This document shows, one piece after another, positions 10,101 through 18,670 of a stretch of DNA of 29,030 bases (the first letter of the stretch is position 1; every line of letters starts with the position of its first letter). The notes under the pieces were generated by a model. That model made no database searches and was not told the DNA's origin. It saw only the letters and a list, made by a program, of their open reading frames with translations. The stretch comes from Priapulus caudatus (Eukaryota; Priapulida; Priapulimorpha; Priapulimorphida; Priapulidae), in contig NW_014577340.1 of assembly GCF_000485595.1 (NCBI RefSeq), positions 101,204-130,233 on the forward strand, written 5' to 3'. The position numbers and the translations under genes are program-made.

Positions 10101-10220
10101 ATGTAATAAACGGCGTTTTCTAGCATCCTGGCATCGACATTCAACCAAGGAATTCACCTCTTGTCGTTGGACTACACTAACCCACACTACCCACAGCTCA
10201 AGCGAAAACTGCAATTCTAG
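1440..10220 (+). CDS. WDR31: WDR31-like WD40 repeat protein (nine exons visible; 5' exons outside window)
   Basis: Nine exons splice in frame: 1440-1587, 2249-2323, 3912-4053, 5113-5213, 6638-6705, 7003-7144, 8636-8795, 9387-9456 and 10124-10220. They give about 333 residues plus a stop, against roughly 367 for vertebrate WDR31; the first exon starts in phase 2, so a short N-terminus lies upstream. WD40 strand-d signatures appear in order: SGSRDKTIHLW, SGSRDNSVRIWD, TSEDKELRLWD, ELTLWDLR and ADSTVRVWN, with GH dipeptides (SGHEKPV, EGHELVV, RGHEQGV) before them. The C-terminus NQGIHLLSLD matches the WDR31 end rather than a generic WD protein. WDR31 is known as a ciliary protein acting with ELMOD and RP2 GAPs on intraflagellar transport and BBSome recruitment; that role here is inferred from homology. 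All introns are GT..AG and phases match at every junction. The last five exons recur at 11510-14918 because of an apparent assembly duplication. Confidence 0.9.
1588..2248 (+). other. WDR31 intron; no other feature
   Basis: AT-rich intron between exons 1 and 2. It includes a short direct repetition of a CCCATACC/CCTAATAA motif around 1875-1935. I see no coding sequence, RNA gene or transposon ends in it. Confidence 0.7.
2249..2323 (+). CDS. WDR31: WDR31 exon 2 of window
   Basis: Twenty-five codons, phase 0 to 0, from acceptor ACTTTCAG to donor GCG|GTATGT. It encodes SVIVYDYLNG and KWSGHEKPVTA, the end of one WD blade and the GH start of the next. Confidence 0.88.
2461..3180 (+). mobile_element. 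Hairpin-headed interspersed repeat, copy 1 (with tandem half-unit)
   Basis: It opens with a near-perfect 31-nt palindrome (2461-2491): TAGCTCACCTTGAC, ATC, then GTCAAGATGAGCTA, with one mismatch. A GTCCGTC-rich tract and a body including GGTCAACGATAACTCA and TTTGAACGTCCTATTTTGGA follow. The body is repeated in tandem: about 2551-2860, then about 2861-3175 without the head. A second headed copy lies at 5229. It has no ORF of its own. The family is unidentified; it may be a non-autonomous transposon, since the same unit occurs twice in one gene. The right boundary is approximate. Confidence 0.65.
3258..3687. mobile_element. pogo/Tigger-like MITE with TA duplication
   Basis: The ends are inverted: AAGTCCGACCTCCTTTATCC on the left (3258) and its complement ending GGAGGTCGGACTG at 3687. 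TA dinucleotides flank both sides (3256-3257 and 3688-3689). The CAGTC..CCTCC..TATCCGG style of terminus resembles Tigger/pogo elements, which duplicate TA. It is 430 bp with no transposase, so non-autonomous. It lies in the intron before exon 3 of WDR31. Confidence 0.7.
3912..4053 (+). CDS. WDR31: WDR31 exon 3 of window
   Basis: Acceptor ACATAAAG precedes 3912 and the donor after 4053 reads CCAA|GTACGC; phase 0 to 1. It encodes a complete WD blade with FVMSGSRDKTIHLWKC and the next blade's FEGHELVVTSISLDP. The donor choice is set by the frame: A plus GT of the next exon makes Ser. Confidence 0.9.
4274..4642. mobile_element. hAT-like MITE
   Basis: Terminal inverted repeats CAGTGGTGGGCAAACT (4274) and the complement of CAGGGGTGGGCAAACT (ending 4642) bound 369 bp that also contains inner GGGCCGCA repeats near both ends. 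CAGnGGTGGGCAAAC termini are typical of hAT elements. The expected 8-bp target duplication is imperfect: TCTAGAT lies next to the left end and 3 bp outside the right end. No transposase ORF is present. Confidence 0.7.
4643..5112 (+). other. WDR31 intron sequence; nothing further seen
   Basis: AT-rich intron between the hAT-like MITE and exon 4. I found no ORF with family similarity, RNA gene or repeat ends here. Confidence 0.6.
5113..5213 (+). CDS. WDR31: WDR31 exon 4 of window
   Basis: Acceptor CTTGTTGCAG and donor CTA|GTGAGT; phase 1 to 0. It encodes NSFLCSGSRDNSVRIWDLET and ends ANISRNL, the fourth WD strand and the RN(V/L)VT junction seen in WDR31 proteins. Confidence 0.9.
5229..5610 (+). 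mobile_element. Hairpin-headed interspersed repeat, copy 2
   Basis: The same TAGCTCACCTTGAC palindrome (5229-5259), GTCCGTC tract and body as the copy at 2461 are present, here as a single unit. It begins only 15 nt into the intron, immediately after the exon 4 splice donor, in the same orientation as copy 1. The 3' boundary near 5610 is where similarity to copy 1 fades. Confidence 0.65.
5611..6637 (+). other. WDR31 intron, unannotated; poly-C tract near its end
   Basis: AT-rich intron with no recognisable gene. A C homopolymer of about 11 bases at 6304-6314 directly precedes the left edge of the duplicated block (6317). A short G run lies near 6162. The segment 6317-6637 is repeated at 11181-11509. 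Confidence 0.7.
6638..6705 (+). CDS. WDR31: WDR31 exon 5 of window (copy 1)
   Basis: Acceptor TTTTTTGTCAACCAG and donor CTAAG|GTACGC; phase 0 to 2. It encodes VTSVCWAPDDSVIAQTSEDK and EL. The exon is identical in copy 2. Confidence 0.9.
7003..7144 (+). CDS. WDR31: WDR31 exon 6 of window (copy 1)
   Basis: Acceptor CTTGTCCACAG and donor ACA|GTGAGT; phase 2 to 0. It encodes RLWDPRSFNVVHVFPKKQNI, then CCAVSEDGLHCLSG and a Gly/Ser/Cys-rich loop ending GSELT. The corresponding region of vertebrate WDR31 also has a glycine-rich insertion in this blade. Confidence 0.9.
7165..7194. repeat. (TTA)n microsatellite, copy 1
   Basis: About ten TTA units shortly after the exon 6 donor; the partner copy at 12022 has about nine. 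Confidence 0.9.
7195..7877 (+). other. WDR31 intron sequence before the minisatellite
   Basis: Intronic sequence between the (TTA)n tract and the minisatellite. Open frames on the minus strand here are short, low in complexity and disrupted differently in the two block copies, so I see no gene. Confidence 0.6.
7878..8580. repeat. ~78-bp minisatellite in WDR31 intron, copy 1 (nine units)
   Basis: Nine tandem units recognised by GCTACACCGGTACAGCTAG near 7920, 8000, 8087, 8162, 8239, 8325, 8405, 8483 and 8557. Each unit also carries TACCTTTACCTAGCTACC and TTGAGCAGGAGTGAAGG. The array starts with an inverted pair (7878-7898 against about 7916-7936). It ends about 55 bp before the exon 7 acceptor. 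Copy 2 of the block has seven units. Confidence 0.9.
8636..8795 (+). CDS. WDR31: WDR31 exon 7 of window (copy 1)
   Basis: Acceptor TTCGTTCTTGCAG and donor AAAG|GTATTC; phase 0 to 1. It encodes LWDLRQRKPLCEFRGHEQGV, then CVFLPLNH and VASCGADSTVRVWNVESK, two WD strands. It is noticeably more GC-rich than its introns. Copy 2 differs by one Leu/Val change and one silent change. Confidence 0.92.
8796..9386 (+). other. WDR31 intron; nothing further seen
   Basis: Intron between exons 7 and 8 with a short (TA)n tract at about 9359-9372 just before the acceptor. No other feature is supported. Confidence 0.7.
9387..9456 (+). CDS. WDR31: WDR31 exon 8 of window (copy 1)
   Basis: Acceptor CTTCGTTGCAG and donor TACAG|GTGCTG; phase 1 to 2. 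It encodes CVGLFMLEGRGPVTGIAAYP, corresponding to the penultimate strands of WDR31 (vertebrate ACLFTL..GPLTSLA). Confidence 0.88.
9457..10123 (+). other. WDR31 intron; nothing further seen
   Basis: AT-rich intron between exons 8 and 9. No ORF, RNA gene or repeat is supported apart from being part of the duplicated block. Confidence 0.7.
10124..10220 (+). CDS. WDR31: WDR31 terminal exon (copy 1)
   Basis: Acceptor CGTTTTCTAG; enters in phase 2 and reads SILASTFNQGIHLLSLDY, then a 14-residue tail ending LKRKLQF and TAG at 10218-10220. The FNQGIHLL motif matches the WDR31 C-terminus (FNRGIHLL in vertebrates). Confidence 0.9.
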
Positions 10221-11170
10221 ATCTTGGCTTAAAGTTGACATGCCGCTACGTTTATCATGTCACTGGTCACTCGGGACGGTCTTCTCGTAGGCACGAGGTA
10301 ATACTGATATATGAACATTATTATTCGACTTGAAAAAAAAAGTCAAAACGAGCGAATTTCGTGTTAATATGTCACTGTAATAAAAATCGACGTTGTGAGA
10401 GATGGTCAGGTGCAGGTATCTTGGTTTACGATGTCGTTATGGTGATGCTGACACTGCTGTTGTTGGTAATGGAGATTAACTGATGTTTGATATATGTTGA
10501 TTCGGTTATATGAAGAAGCTGTGATGCACGCACGTACATTTATGGCCATCAGTATAACGTCATGACAACCGATTGCATGCTACGCAGCCAAAATAACGAA
10601 TAGTAAAAACGTTTCTTCTGAGTAAATTAATAACTACTATTGTAAAAACCTACAGTGTCAGGGTACTTTATTTCTTTGGTGGAAAAAAAGTTTTCCGGGG
10701 GAAGTTATAATATCTAAGTCATTGCATAGCTGCAGACACAATTATGCGATGATATTTAGTAGTTAGTTTTGAATCGGACTGATGTGCAATTAAAGCATTG
10801 ATATTTTTATAGTCCACAAACGTCCTTTGTATTGCTGCTGCACACGCTCACTGCTTTTAGGTAATTAATCTATGTCCGTTCCTCTGTGTATCTTCACTTA
10901 TATCGGCGGATGTACTTTACACCCGAACTTCGCTAATGGCAGAAACATTGTAACGATAAATAAGAAGAGTGACTATTCTATTCACCTTAATATGTCTGTT
11001 CGCCTTATCTGGGAAGATTACTCATGTCGGGTACTTGTACACCTGCAGAGCGTTACCGTAATATTCTCATAATGTAATTAAAGGGGGGGGGGGAAGATGC
11101 AGAGAAAGGATAGAATTAGTTAGGATGGAGGATAGTTATATTCTCCTAATGCATTAGTGATATTGGGAAA
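10221..11170 (+). other. WDR31 3' UTR and flank, copy 1
   Basis: Non-coding, AT-rich sequence downstream of the stop. A G homopolymer lies at about 11083-11093 and the contig ends at the gap. The matching sequence 14919-15864 continues beyond this point. Confidence 0.6.
10379..10384 (+). promoter_or_regulatory. Candidate poly(A) signal AATAAA, copy 1
   Basis: AATAAA 159 nt after the WDR31 stop, conserved in copy 2 at 15076-15081. It is the first canonical hexamer downstream; use is inferred. Confidence 0.35.
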
Positions 11171-11180
11171 NNNNNNNNNN
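11171..11180. other. Assembly gap (10 Ns)
   Basis: Ten Ns joining two contigs. The sequence left of the gap reappears ending at 15864 and the sequence right of it begins at the equivalent of 6317, so the two contigs overlap almost completely. Confidence 0.99.
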
Positions 11181-11509
11181 TCGGTGCACTTATTCCCATT
11201 CACTCATTTGTGCCCTTTTTGTGGTGAGCTACAGTGTCATTGACACTTTTATTTTAATTAAATTGAGAGCTTATGATAACATGTAAATTTCATGATGTCG
11301 GCGATTTTTTCCTGCGTTAACGATTGGTAGGTTTAATTCTATCAAGAGCTCAAAGGACTACAGCATTCTGAACTCTTCATTCTATCCTGAGCAGCTATGT
11401 CCATCCGCGCATTTATCAGTTTATGTTGCCTAGAAACATAATCGTGAGTTTTGAGGGCTTCGCAGACCTAATTTTGGGCTTCAGTCACATATCCTTTTTT
11501 GTCAACCAG

Positions 11510-11577
11510 GTGACCAGTGTCTGCTGGGCTCCAGACGACAGTGTAATTGCTCAAACAAGTGAGGACAAAGAACTAAG
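11510..11577 (+). CDS. WDR31: WDR31 exon 5, copy 2
   Basis: Same coding sequence as 6638-6705; the donor is GTGCGC instead of GTACGC. Confidence 0.88.
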
Positions 11578-14500
11578 GTGCGCAAATTCAAAGTAAAAAC
11601 ATGACGAAACTTTCTGGCAACCGCGCAGCATTCGAGGGTAATTCAGAAACGTAGCCTCTATGTCAGTGCTTCTTAAACTATTTCAGTGTCATTCACCCTC
11701 GAGTCTTTATCACAAAATTTCATTTACCCGCGACTAAATTTCCTTGTGTTTTTGGTAAGTTTCTTTCACCCGAAAATAATTTCATTCACCCTTGGGCAAA
11801 CCATTCACCAGTTTAAACTGCTCTATGTAATCCACCCACCCTCCTCCGCTTGTCCACAGGCTGTGGGATCCGAGGTCATTCAACGTTGTTCACGTGTTCC
11901 CAAAGAAGCAGAACATTCTCAGCTGCTGTGCGGTGAGCGAGGACGGACTTCACTGCCTGTCCGGCAGCAGCGGCTGCAACAGCACGGGGTCCGAGCTGAC
12001 AGTGAGTCGAACCAGCGCCGGTTATTATTATTATTATTATTATTATTAAATCTTTATTGCATGTAATTCAAATATAAATACTTGTACTGAAGACAGTCTT
12101 TTTCATGGAGAAAAAATCTGATAAATGCAAATGCTGTTGAGCAGTTAAAATAATAAAATTTCTGAGTGATACAGTACAAAACAGCGATAAACAACATGGA
12201 GGAAAAATAGTAAACAGTAGTGGCGACGGCGCTTAAACCGCTGCGTCCGCTTTGCGTTTGTGTGTGTTTGCTGGGAAAGGTCGGGTGGGGTAGGTTCCAA
12301 ACTGGGCGCGGCGAAATAAAGAAGAGAATATAAGCTTTCTGCGGTGAGATTGCAAGACTGTGCGTTTTTAATGCGCATCGGTTCCGGCCTGTGCTAGTGA
12401 CAAAGTTGACGAGATTGTCCACTTGTATTAGTGATGACTATTTTAGGTGGAAGTGACTGACCAGAAATTCACGAAATTAATAGTGCAATATTTGCTTTCG
12501 AGCCGTCTTATACTACTCGCGTCTCCCGGTTGAGTAAATTGTGTGGTGGCGCGAGTACTAGGAGATATACCGAATAACAACCAACTTATTGACCGAGAAT
12601 ATCCGATCATACCACTAACCTAGACAAGATCAATCCGATTACTGAGATGAAATGAGGCGGCATGTTGGACACACCCTTCCCTCGCCGGCCACGCGTCACG
12701 CATTCTCAGAGTAAACCAAACCCATCGGTATCTAGCTATACCGGTGTACCCCTCCCGCTACAGGGAGTGAAGGGGCTACACCGGTAGAGCTAGTCGGTAA
12801 CAAGCTTTACTTAGCTACTTTTACCTAGCTACCTTTGAGCAGGAGTGAATGCATGGGCTACACCGGTACAGATAGTCGGTAACAACGTCAAGCTCTACTT
12901 AGCTACCTTTACCTAGCTACCCTGGAGCAGGAGTGAAGGGGCTACACCGGTACAGCTAGTCGGTAACAAGCTCTACTTAGCTATCTTTACCTAGCTACCC
13001 TTGAGCAGGAGTGAAGGGGCTACACCGGTACAGCTAGTCCGTAACAAGCTCTACTTAGCTATCTTTACCTAGCTACCCTTGAGCAGGAGTGAAGGGGCTA
13101 CACCGGTACAGCTAGTCCGTAACAAGCTCTACTTAGCTATCTTTACCTAGCTACCCTTGAGCAGGAGCGAAGGGGCTACACCGGTACAGCTAGTCCGTAA
13201 CAAGCTTAGCTACCTTTAGCTAGCTACCCTTGAGCAGGAGTGAAGGGGCTACGCCGGTACAGCTAGTAGGTATCATGCTGGCACTCCTCTCTATCGCGAG
13301 CGTGATAAGTGCTTTCGTTCTTGCAGCTGTGGGACCTGCGGCAGCGGAAGCCCCTGTGTGAGTTCAGAGGTCACGAGCAGGGCGTCAGCGGCTGCGTGTT
13401 CCTGCCCGTCAACCACGGCGGCCAGCAGATGGTGGCGTCCTGCGGCGCCGACTCGACCGTGCGCGTCTGGAACGTGGAGTCCAAAGGTATTTGCTTCACT
13501 AGTGCTACCGTCGCGCGGGTTGTGCGGTCGTGCACGGCGGAACTGCGGCGACGTTAGAGCACAGCTGCCGATCAATACGTGATGGCAGTATAGTTCTGTA
13601 GTTATAGGTTATCACGTCCCTAATTACGTAACGACAGAACGATGGATTAGGCTGGAATTTATGTCGTATCTGCGCACCTATTTGCGTGTAGTTGTCACGT
13701 TTCGATGCGCAGGTGGCTGCAGAAATAGGTCAAGATAGCTCACACACCGAGTCGAAAATCGAAAGATAAAGACACGAAGATTTAGCTAGTTCTAGACTTC
13801 ACCTAAAAACGCACAGTCGCGACACATTTCATTCGAGTTTTTCCGCCATTAGTTTTTCAGTTAATTAGTATTTCTATGTTGAAGTTAAATATAACAGTAA
13901 GTTCGTGAAATCTCTATGGTTAGTCATAAAGAATGCTGGTGTGATTGACCGACCAACTTGCTCTGTCAATGTATTTTGCTGTATGTTTGCAATGTTTTAA
14001 ATAATGCATCGATTGTGCAAGATTTTTTGTATTGGACGATTGTATGGCAGTATATATATATATATGTGCTTCGTTGCAGATTGCGTAGGTTTGTTCATGC
14101 TGGAAGGCCGTGGACCTGTCACCGGCATAGCTGCCTATCCAGATTACAGGTGCTGTCAAAATACCTATACTCTAAACATTTTACCATTTTTTTGCAACTA
14201 AAAAGTAATTAAATACCCTCCTGTTCACCTACCTGCCCATTTTGTTCAGCAAATTGTTGTCATCATTGTTTATCTAGTAACAGCTCTAATACGTCGTGAA
14301 GTAGGAGATATGGGCTCTTCCTGACATACCTCTAAATTTGGTGGTACACTTTTCAAGAATAAATATATTTTGTTTGCAGAAATTATTTTTCGTTATGTTC
14401 AAGGCTGAGGCGGTGACAGTACAAGTGCTACTATGAACTCTATAGATAATATATGTAAATGTTTGTGGTTCTGTCTTATATCTTGTATCCCTCCAATTTT

Positions 14501-14918
14501 TTGTCGTTTTGAATTTGTGCCATCATTGTTATTTATAACTACCCAACCAGTAGATCAAGAAGAATTGTTTCATGTGCACACGTGTGAGATTCAAATAGAA
14601 AGGTCTCTCTCTAGGTGCAGAAGATAAGAGTACAAAACTATGAGAAAATTTGAGTTCAGAGTTAGGATATTTACGTGCTGTGTCAGCCAGTATTTATATG
14701 AAATGTGCAGCTACTGCACAATCTTTAGCATCGTACTGATGTTTTCATTCATTCAATACTACCAGAAATTATTTCAGCCGATTACCTACTATCAATTTAT
14801 GTAATAAATGGCGTTTTCTAGCATCCTGGCATCGACCTTCAACCAAGGAATTCACCTCTTGTCGTTGGACTACACTAACTCACACTACCCACAGCTCAAG
14901 CGAAAACTGCAATTCTAG
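11510..14918 (+). CDS. WDR31: WDR31 exons 5-9, second copy (probable alternate haplotype)
   Basis: Exons 11510-11577, 11860-12001, 13327-13486, 14080-14149 and 14822-14918 repeat exons 5-9 with identical lengths, phases and splice sites. Protein changes seen are Leu to Val in exon 7 (FLPLNH against FLPVNH) and Pro to Ser in exon 9 (YTNPHY against YTNSHY). The copy has no 5' exons of its own. As a gene it would be a headless fragment, whereas as an allele it completes the same gene. It should not be counted as a paralogue. Confidence 0.88.
11860..12001 (+). CDS. WDR31: WDR31 exon 6, copy 2
   Basis: Same coding sequence, acceptor and GTGAGT donor as 7003-7144. Confidence 0.88.
12022..12048. 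repeat. (TTA)n microsatellite, copy 2
   Basis: Shorter than the partner at 7165-7194, as expected for an allelic microsatellite. Confidence 0.85.
12740..13271. repeat. ~78-bp minisatellite, copy 2 (seven units)
   Basis: Units begin near 12775, 12855, 12939, 13018, 13097, 13176 and 13247 with GCTACACCGGTACAG or close variants. Several internal units here are nearly identical to each other (all with TAGCTATCTTTACC), showing recent homogenisation within this allele. Confidence 0.88.
13327..13486 (+). CDS. WDR31: WDR31 exon 7, copy 2
   Basis: Two substitutions against 8636-8795: CTC to GTC (Leu to Val) and GGT to GGC (silent). The frame is intact. Confidence 0.88.
14080..14149 (+). CDS. WDR31: WDR31 exon 8, copy 2
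   Basis: One silent change (CCG to CCA) against 9387-9456; splice sites identical. Confidence 0.85.
14822..14918 (+). CDS. WDR31: WDR31 terminal exon, copy 2
   Basis: Matches 10124-10220 with one silent change (ACA to ACC) and one Pro to Ser change; TAG at 14916-14918. Confidence 0.88.
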
Positions 14919-15075
14919 ATCTTGGCTTAAAGTTGACATGCCGCTACGTTTATCATGTCAATGGTCACTCGGGACGGTCTTCTCGTAGGCACGAGGTAAT
15001 ACTGATATATGAACATTATTATTCGACTTGAAAAAAAAGTCAAAACGAGCGAATTTCGTGTTAATATGTCACTGT

Positions 15076-15081
15076 AATAAA
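15076..15081 (+). promoter_or_regulatory. Candidate poly(A) signal AATAAA, copy 2
   Basis: Counterpart of 10379-10384. Confidence 0.35.
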
Positions 15082-15864
15082 AATCGACGTTGTGAGAGAT
15101 GGTCAGGTGCAGGTATCTTGGTTTACGATGTCGTTATGGTGATGCTGACACTGCTGTTGTTGGTAATGGGGATTAACTGATGTATGATGTCTGTTGATTC
15201 GGTTATATGAAGAAGCTGTGACGCACGCACGTACATTTATGGCCATCAGTATAACGTCATGACAATCGATTGCATGCTACGCAGCCAAAATAACGAATAG
15301 TAAAAACGTTTCTTCTGAGTAAATTAATAACTACTATTGTAAAAACCTACAGTGTCGGGGTACTTTATTTCTTTGGTGAAAAAAAAGTTTTCCGGGGGAA
15401 TTTATAATATCTAATTCATTGCATAGCTGCAGACACAATTATGTGACGATATTTAGCAGTTAGTTTTGAATCGGACTGATGTGCAATTAAAGCATTGATA
15501 TTTTTATAGTCCACAAACGTCCTTTGTATTGCTGCTGCACACGTACACTGCTTTTAGGTAATTAATCTATGTCCGTTCCTCTGTGTATCTTCACTTATAT
15601 CGGCGGATGTACTTTACACCCGAACTTCGCTAATGGCAGAAACATTGTAACGATAAATAAGAAGAGTGACTATTCTATTCACCTTAATATGTCTGTTCGC
15701 CTTATCCGGGAAGATTACCCATGTCGGGTACTTGTACACCTGCAGAGCGTTACCGTAATATTCTCATAATGTAATTAAAGGGGGGGGAAGATGCAGAGAA
15801 AGGATATAATTAGTTAGGATGGAGGGTTGTTATATTCTCCTGATGCATTAGTGATATTGGGAAA

Positions 15865-17736
15865 AGAAATAAATTGCTTGGGGGTGGGGTGGGGTGATAC
15901 TAGAAGAAGAATAGCGTGACAGAGGGACAACGAGAGAGAGAGAATCGATGCAGTTAGTGTGGATGTTTAAATGTCTAGTATTCGATTATTCCCATGTGGA
16001 ATGCTAGATAGCAGCTATTTATTTCGTAGTGTTTGTTTATTAATGCAATTTATTTATTTTTTTACGTAGTCTTTATTCTTTAAGTGGCTACGTTGGTTTT
16101 AATGTGTGCCGAGTTAAACACTGTATCAGAAGGATCTAGTCATCGATTTATTTCCAAGCATTGGCTACATTTCTCAGAGACATACTCTTTATTTGAGGAT
16201 GTTGCCAGATGTGTTTATTATATCGTCTGTAATTTCGAATCATTACTGTGTGGTATAACAAAGAAAAGCAAGCTAAACTAGTGCAATACCGGCCAATTAA
16301 TAACTCCATTGCAGTTTGCATTGTTTGCCCATACGTTGTCACTGCAAGATTTCACATTTGGTGTCAGACAATGACCTGATATTTCATCAACCAAAGTGCT
16401 TACTTAATAATCCATCACGCATGCCACATACACAAAGATGCACGTGTTCACGTAAAGACATGGAAGATATTTTTTGTATTTTTTACAGAATAAAACGGGA
16501 CCATAAATAGTTTAAACCTCTGTGTAAGACAATCTGATGTAGTCGTCACGTTGAATCTTATAGTGGTTTCTGATGACTTTGAAACTAACTACGGATAATG
16601 TGGAATGTCCGTCTGCTATGCTATCACTGGCAAACGTGTAAACACGTAACCACGTCTATTTCCTGTTGTTTTTGCTTGCACGCACATCAGAGGGGTAAAT
16701 ATGTACATGTTATGTAGCGCTCAACTTTTGTGATGTAATAAACTTACTCATGATGTTGTGAGATGAAATGAAATCTGGTTTACAGCTGCTTATATCGAAT
16801 ATGATCTTTACTTTTACGACAACTCTTTGATTAGGAATGCGAAGTAAAAACGAAACCAGTGAATTGATTTACCGTATTTTTTTATTATTATTTGACCACA
16901 ATTATAGTTCTATTCTGATACAATACACAACAGAGATAGACAGGTGTACAGGGAGCATGTGTACTTGGCTCCGAGATGCATAAACGCTGTCGCCACCAAA
17001 GTTGCTATAGTTACCTCGTTCACACAACTTGCACATGCAGACACACGAATCTGTGCAACGTAACAGGGCACACGCCGACCCCCTGCTATACTGGGGGCAG
17101 GTCACATCGACAACAAATATTTTAATTTTCCAAGAAGCACAAGCAGCGACCCCCCCCCTCATCCTCCTAAAGTTGCAGATTATTTTGCATTTTATACAGA
17201 CTGGGATATTTAACGTCGTGCACCGACTTGCTGTGCGTGTGAGAGGGTTTTCTCTCCAGCAGTGCGAGTTGATACCACTTATCGCCGGTCACAACCTAGT
17301 ACGTTTGGAAATAATTCATCATCCCTATACTGGATGCATAATAGAAACGCCAACACGCGCAGTCGATAATCCTTGCCTACTTTGCACGTGGGACGACGCT
17401 CGCGCTTTACAAGACTGAAAACCCGGCACACAAGAAGGTAAAACTCACTCGAAGAGACTTATGGCTACCTTCCATCCCGCCGTCAGAGCGGTGTAGAAAC
17501 CGAATATGGCGTGAAGTTCGTGAACCAGCCGCACACACGTAAGCACACACGCACACACGTTAACAAACACGGACAGGTGCGTGCACAAACACCCGATAGA
17601 ATAAACTTTACCACTAGAAGCTACACACCGTACACGCGGAGCACTCCAGATCTCAGCATCCCTGTAGATTAAATCAGCACACAGTTCTCTCTCTCTCTTT
17701 TTGCAATACACATTGATTAATGAACCAGGAGATTAA
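15865..17736. other. Intergenic sequence, no gene recognised
   Basis: Unique AT-rich sequence downstream of WDR31. Short low-complexity tracts occur (GGGGTGGGGTGGGG near 15882, (GA)n near 15931, T/TA-rich near 16045 and 16880, CA-rich near 17535-17575). The open frames, including one at 17029-17418, show no known domain, no codon bias and no splice context. Confidence 0.6.
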
Positions 17737-18223
17737 AGCCGCACAATGCGCATCCAAACGCTAATTTCTCCAGTACTAGACTAGCAAATACTTCGTGTCA
17801 TGCATAATCACACTACCTTATGACAAAATAAACTCTAGTTGCTCCCATTTCACTGCGCGTTTGCTTAAAACCCACAAGAAAGAGGTGAGAAAACTGGCAT
17901 TCTGGCGCAAACGCCAACTGTTTGCCAAACAATATAGCCTCGAAGTGGTGACGTGACGTCACATGTTTTTATCTTTGCTACACCCGTACCGCTGTACCGC
18001 AGCACTGCTGCACGGTTGCTTGGGGATTGGGGAAACTGTCAACAACATCGGAGAATTTGAACAACATTGGAGGTATTTTCAAATACCTTTTATAAGACAA
18101 CGCGCAGTGAAATGGGAGGAACTAGAGTTTATTTTGTCATAAGGTAGTGTGATTATGCATGCCACGAAGTATTTGCTAGTCTAGTACTGGAGAAATTAGC
18201 GTTTGGATGCGCATTGTGAGCCT
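17737..18223. mobile_element. 487-bp MITE/foldback with 124-bp inverted arms and TTAA flanks
   Basis: The left arm 17737-17860 and right arm 18100-18223 are inverted copies of 124 bp with four mismatches by eye. They are bounded by TTAA at 17733-17736 and 18224-18227. The outer ends read AGCCGCACAATGCGC and AGGCTCACAATGCGC. The 239-bp centre has no ORF but includes CGTGACGTCACATG. TTAA target sites are characteristic of piggyBac-type elements, but the ends do not start with the usual CCC, so the superfamily is open. High arm identity implies recent activity. Confidence 0.8.
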
Positions 18224-18227
18224 TTAA

Positions 18228-18670
18228 GAGCACACGATCAATGGCACGCCCAGCGACCATGATCGACCGACGACGTTACCAACGCGGGCCCCGCGGACAA
18301 CTCAACGACTCGCCGCCAGCAAGCAGCACCCTCTACCTGCGACCACCCAGACTACGAGTAAGATCGCGCGTAGCCGGGCCACCGCCTCCCTCGCCGCAGC
18401 ATCGAAACCAAGGAGCGTGAAAACCGCCGCGAGAACCAAGCCGCGTCGTCGCGACGAACGTTTGGAATGCGCAACAGCATCGTTCGAGCTCGAGCCTTGA
18501 CGCTTCTCGCGCGAATCACATATCGGCGTCAAAAGTGATCGCACGCTCACTGACGACGTTGCGTCCGCTGGCGGCGGCTACGTCCCACGCATCCGCCGCC
18601 TACTGGAGCGGGCATTCGTATTCCGACCGCCTATCGCCGGGTACCATTACATCGCATGCTGCTATCGGTA
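18228..18670. other. CpG-rich intergenic segment
   Basis: Marked rise in GC and CpG (about 18240-18620) against the AT-rich sequence to the left. No coding exon is recognised on either strand. It might be distal 3'-flanking sequence of the minus-strand PBX gene or a regulatory CpG cluster; the sequence does not decide. Confidence 0.4.

Larger units (their letters stand above)
6317..11170 (+). repeat. Duplicated block, copy 1 (contig end at N gap)
   Basis: A 4854-bp segment carrying WDR31 exons 5-9 and the 3' flank, collinear and nearly identical with 11181-15864. It ends exactly at the first N of the assembly gap. Differences are scattered substitutions, small indels and tandem-repeat copy number, as expected for two alleles. 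Confidence 0.9.
11181..15864 (+). repeat. Duplicated block, copy 2 (contig start at N gap)
   Basis: A 4684-bp segment collinear with 6317-11170 that starts at the base after the gap. Every splice site and reading frame is preserved. It is about 170 bp shorter, mainly from two fewer minisatellite units. Confidence 0.9.

Noticed and set aside
6638-14918. A genuine tandem duplication of WDR31 terminal exons, or alternative 3' ends of the gene
   Set aside because: The copies meet exactly at the Ns, share all introns and the 3' flank at near identity, and copy 2 lacks any own 5' exons; unmerged haplotypes explain all of this more simply.
17029-17418. 129-codon plus-strand open frame
   Set aside because: No recognisable domain, no promoter or splice context, and it runs across CA-rich and homopolymer sequence; probably chance.
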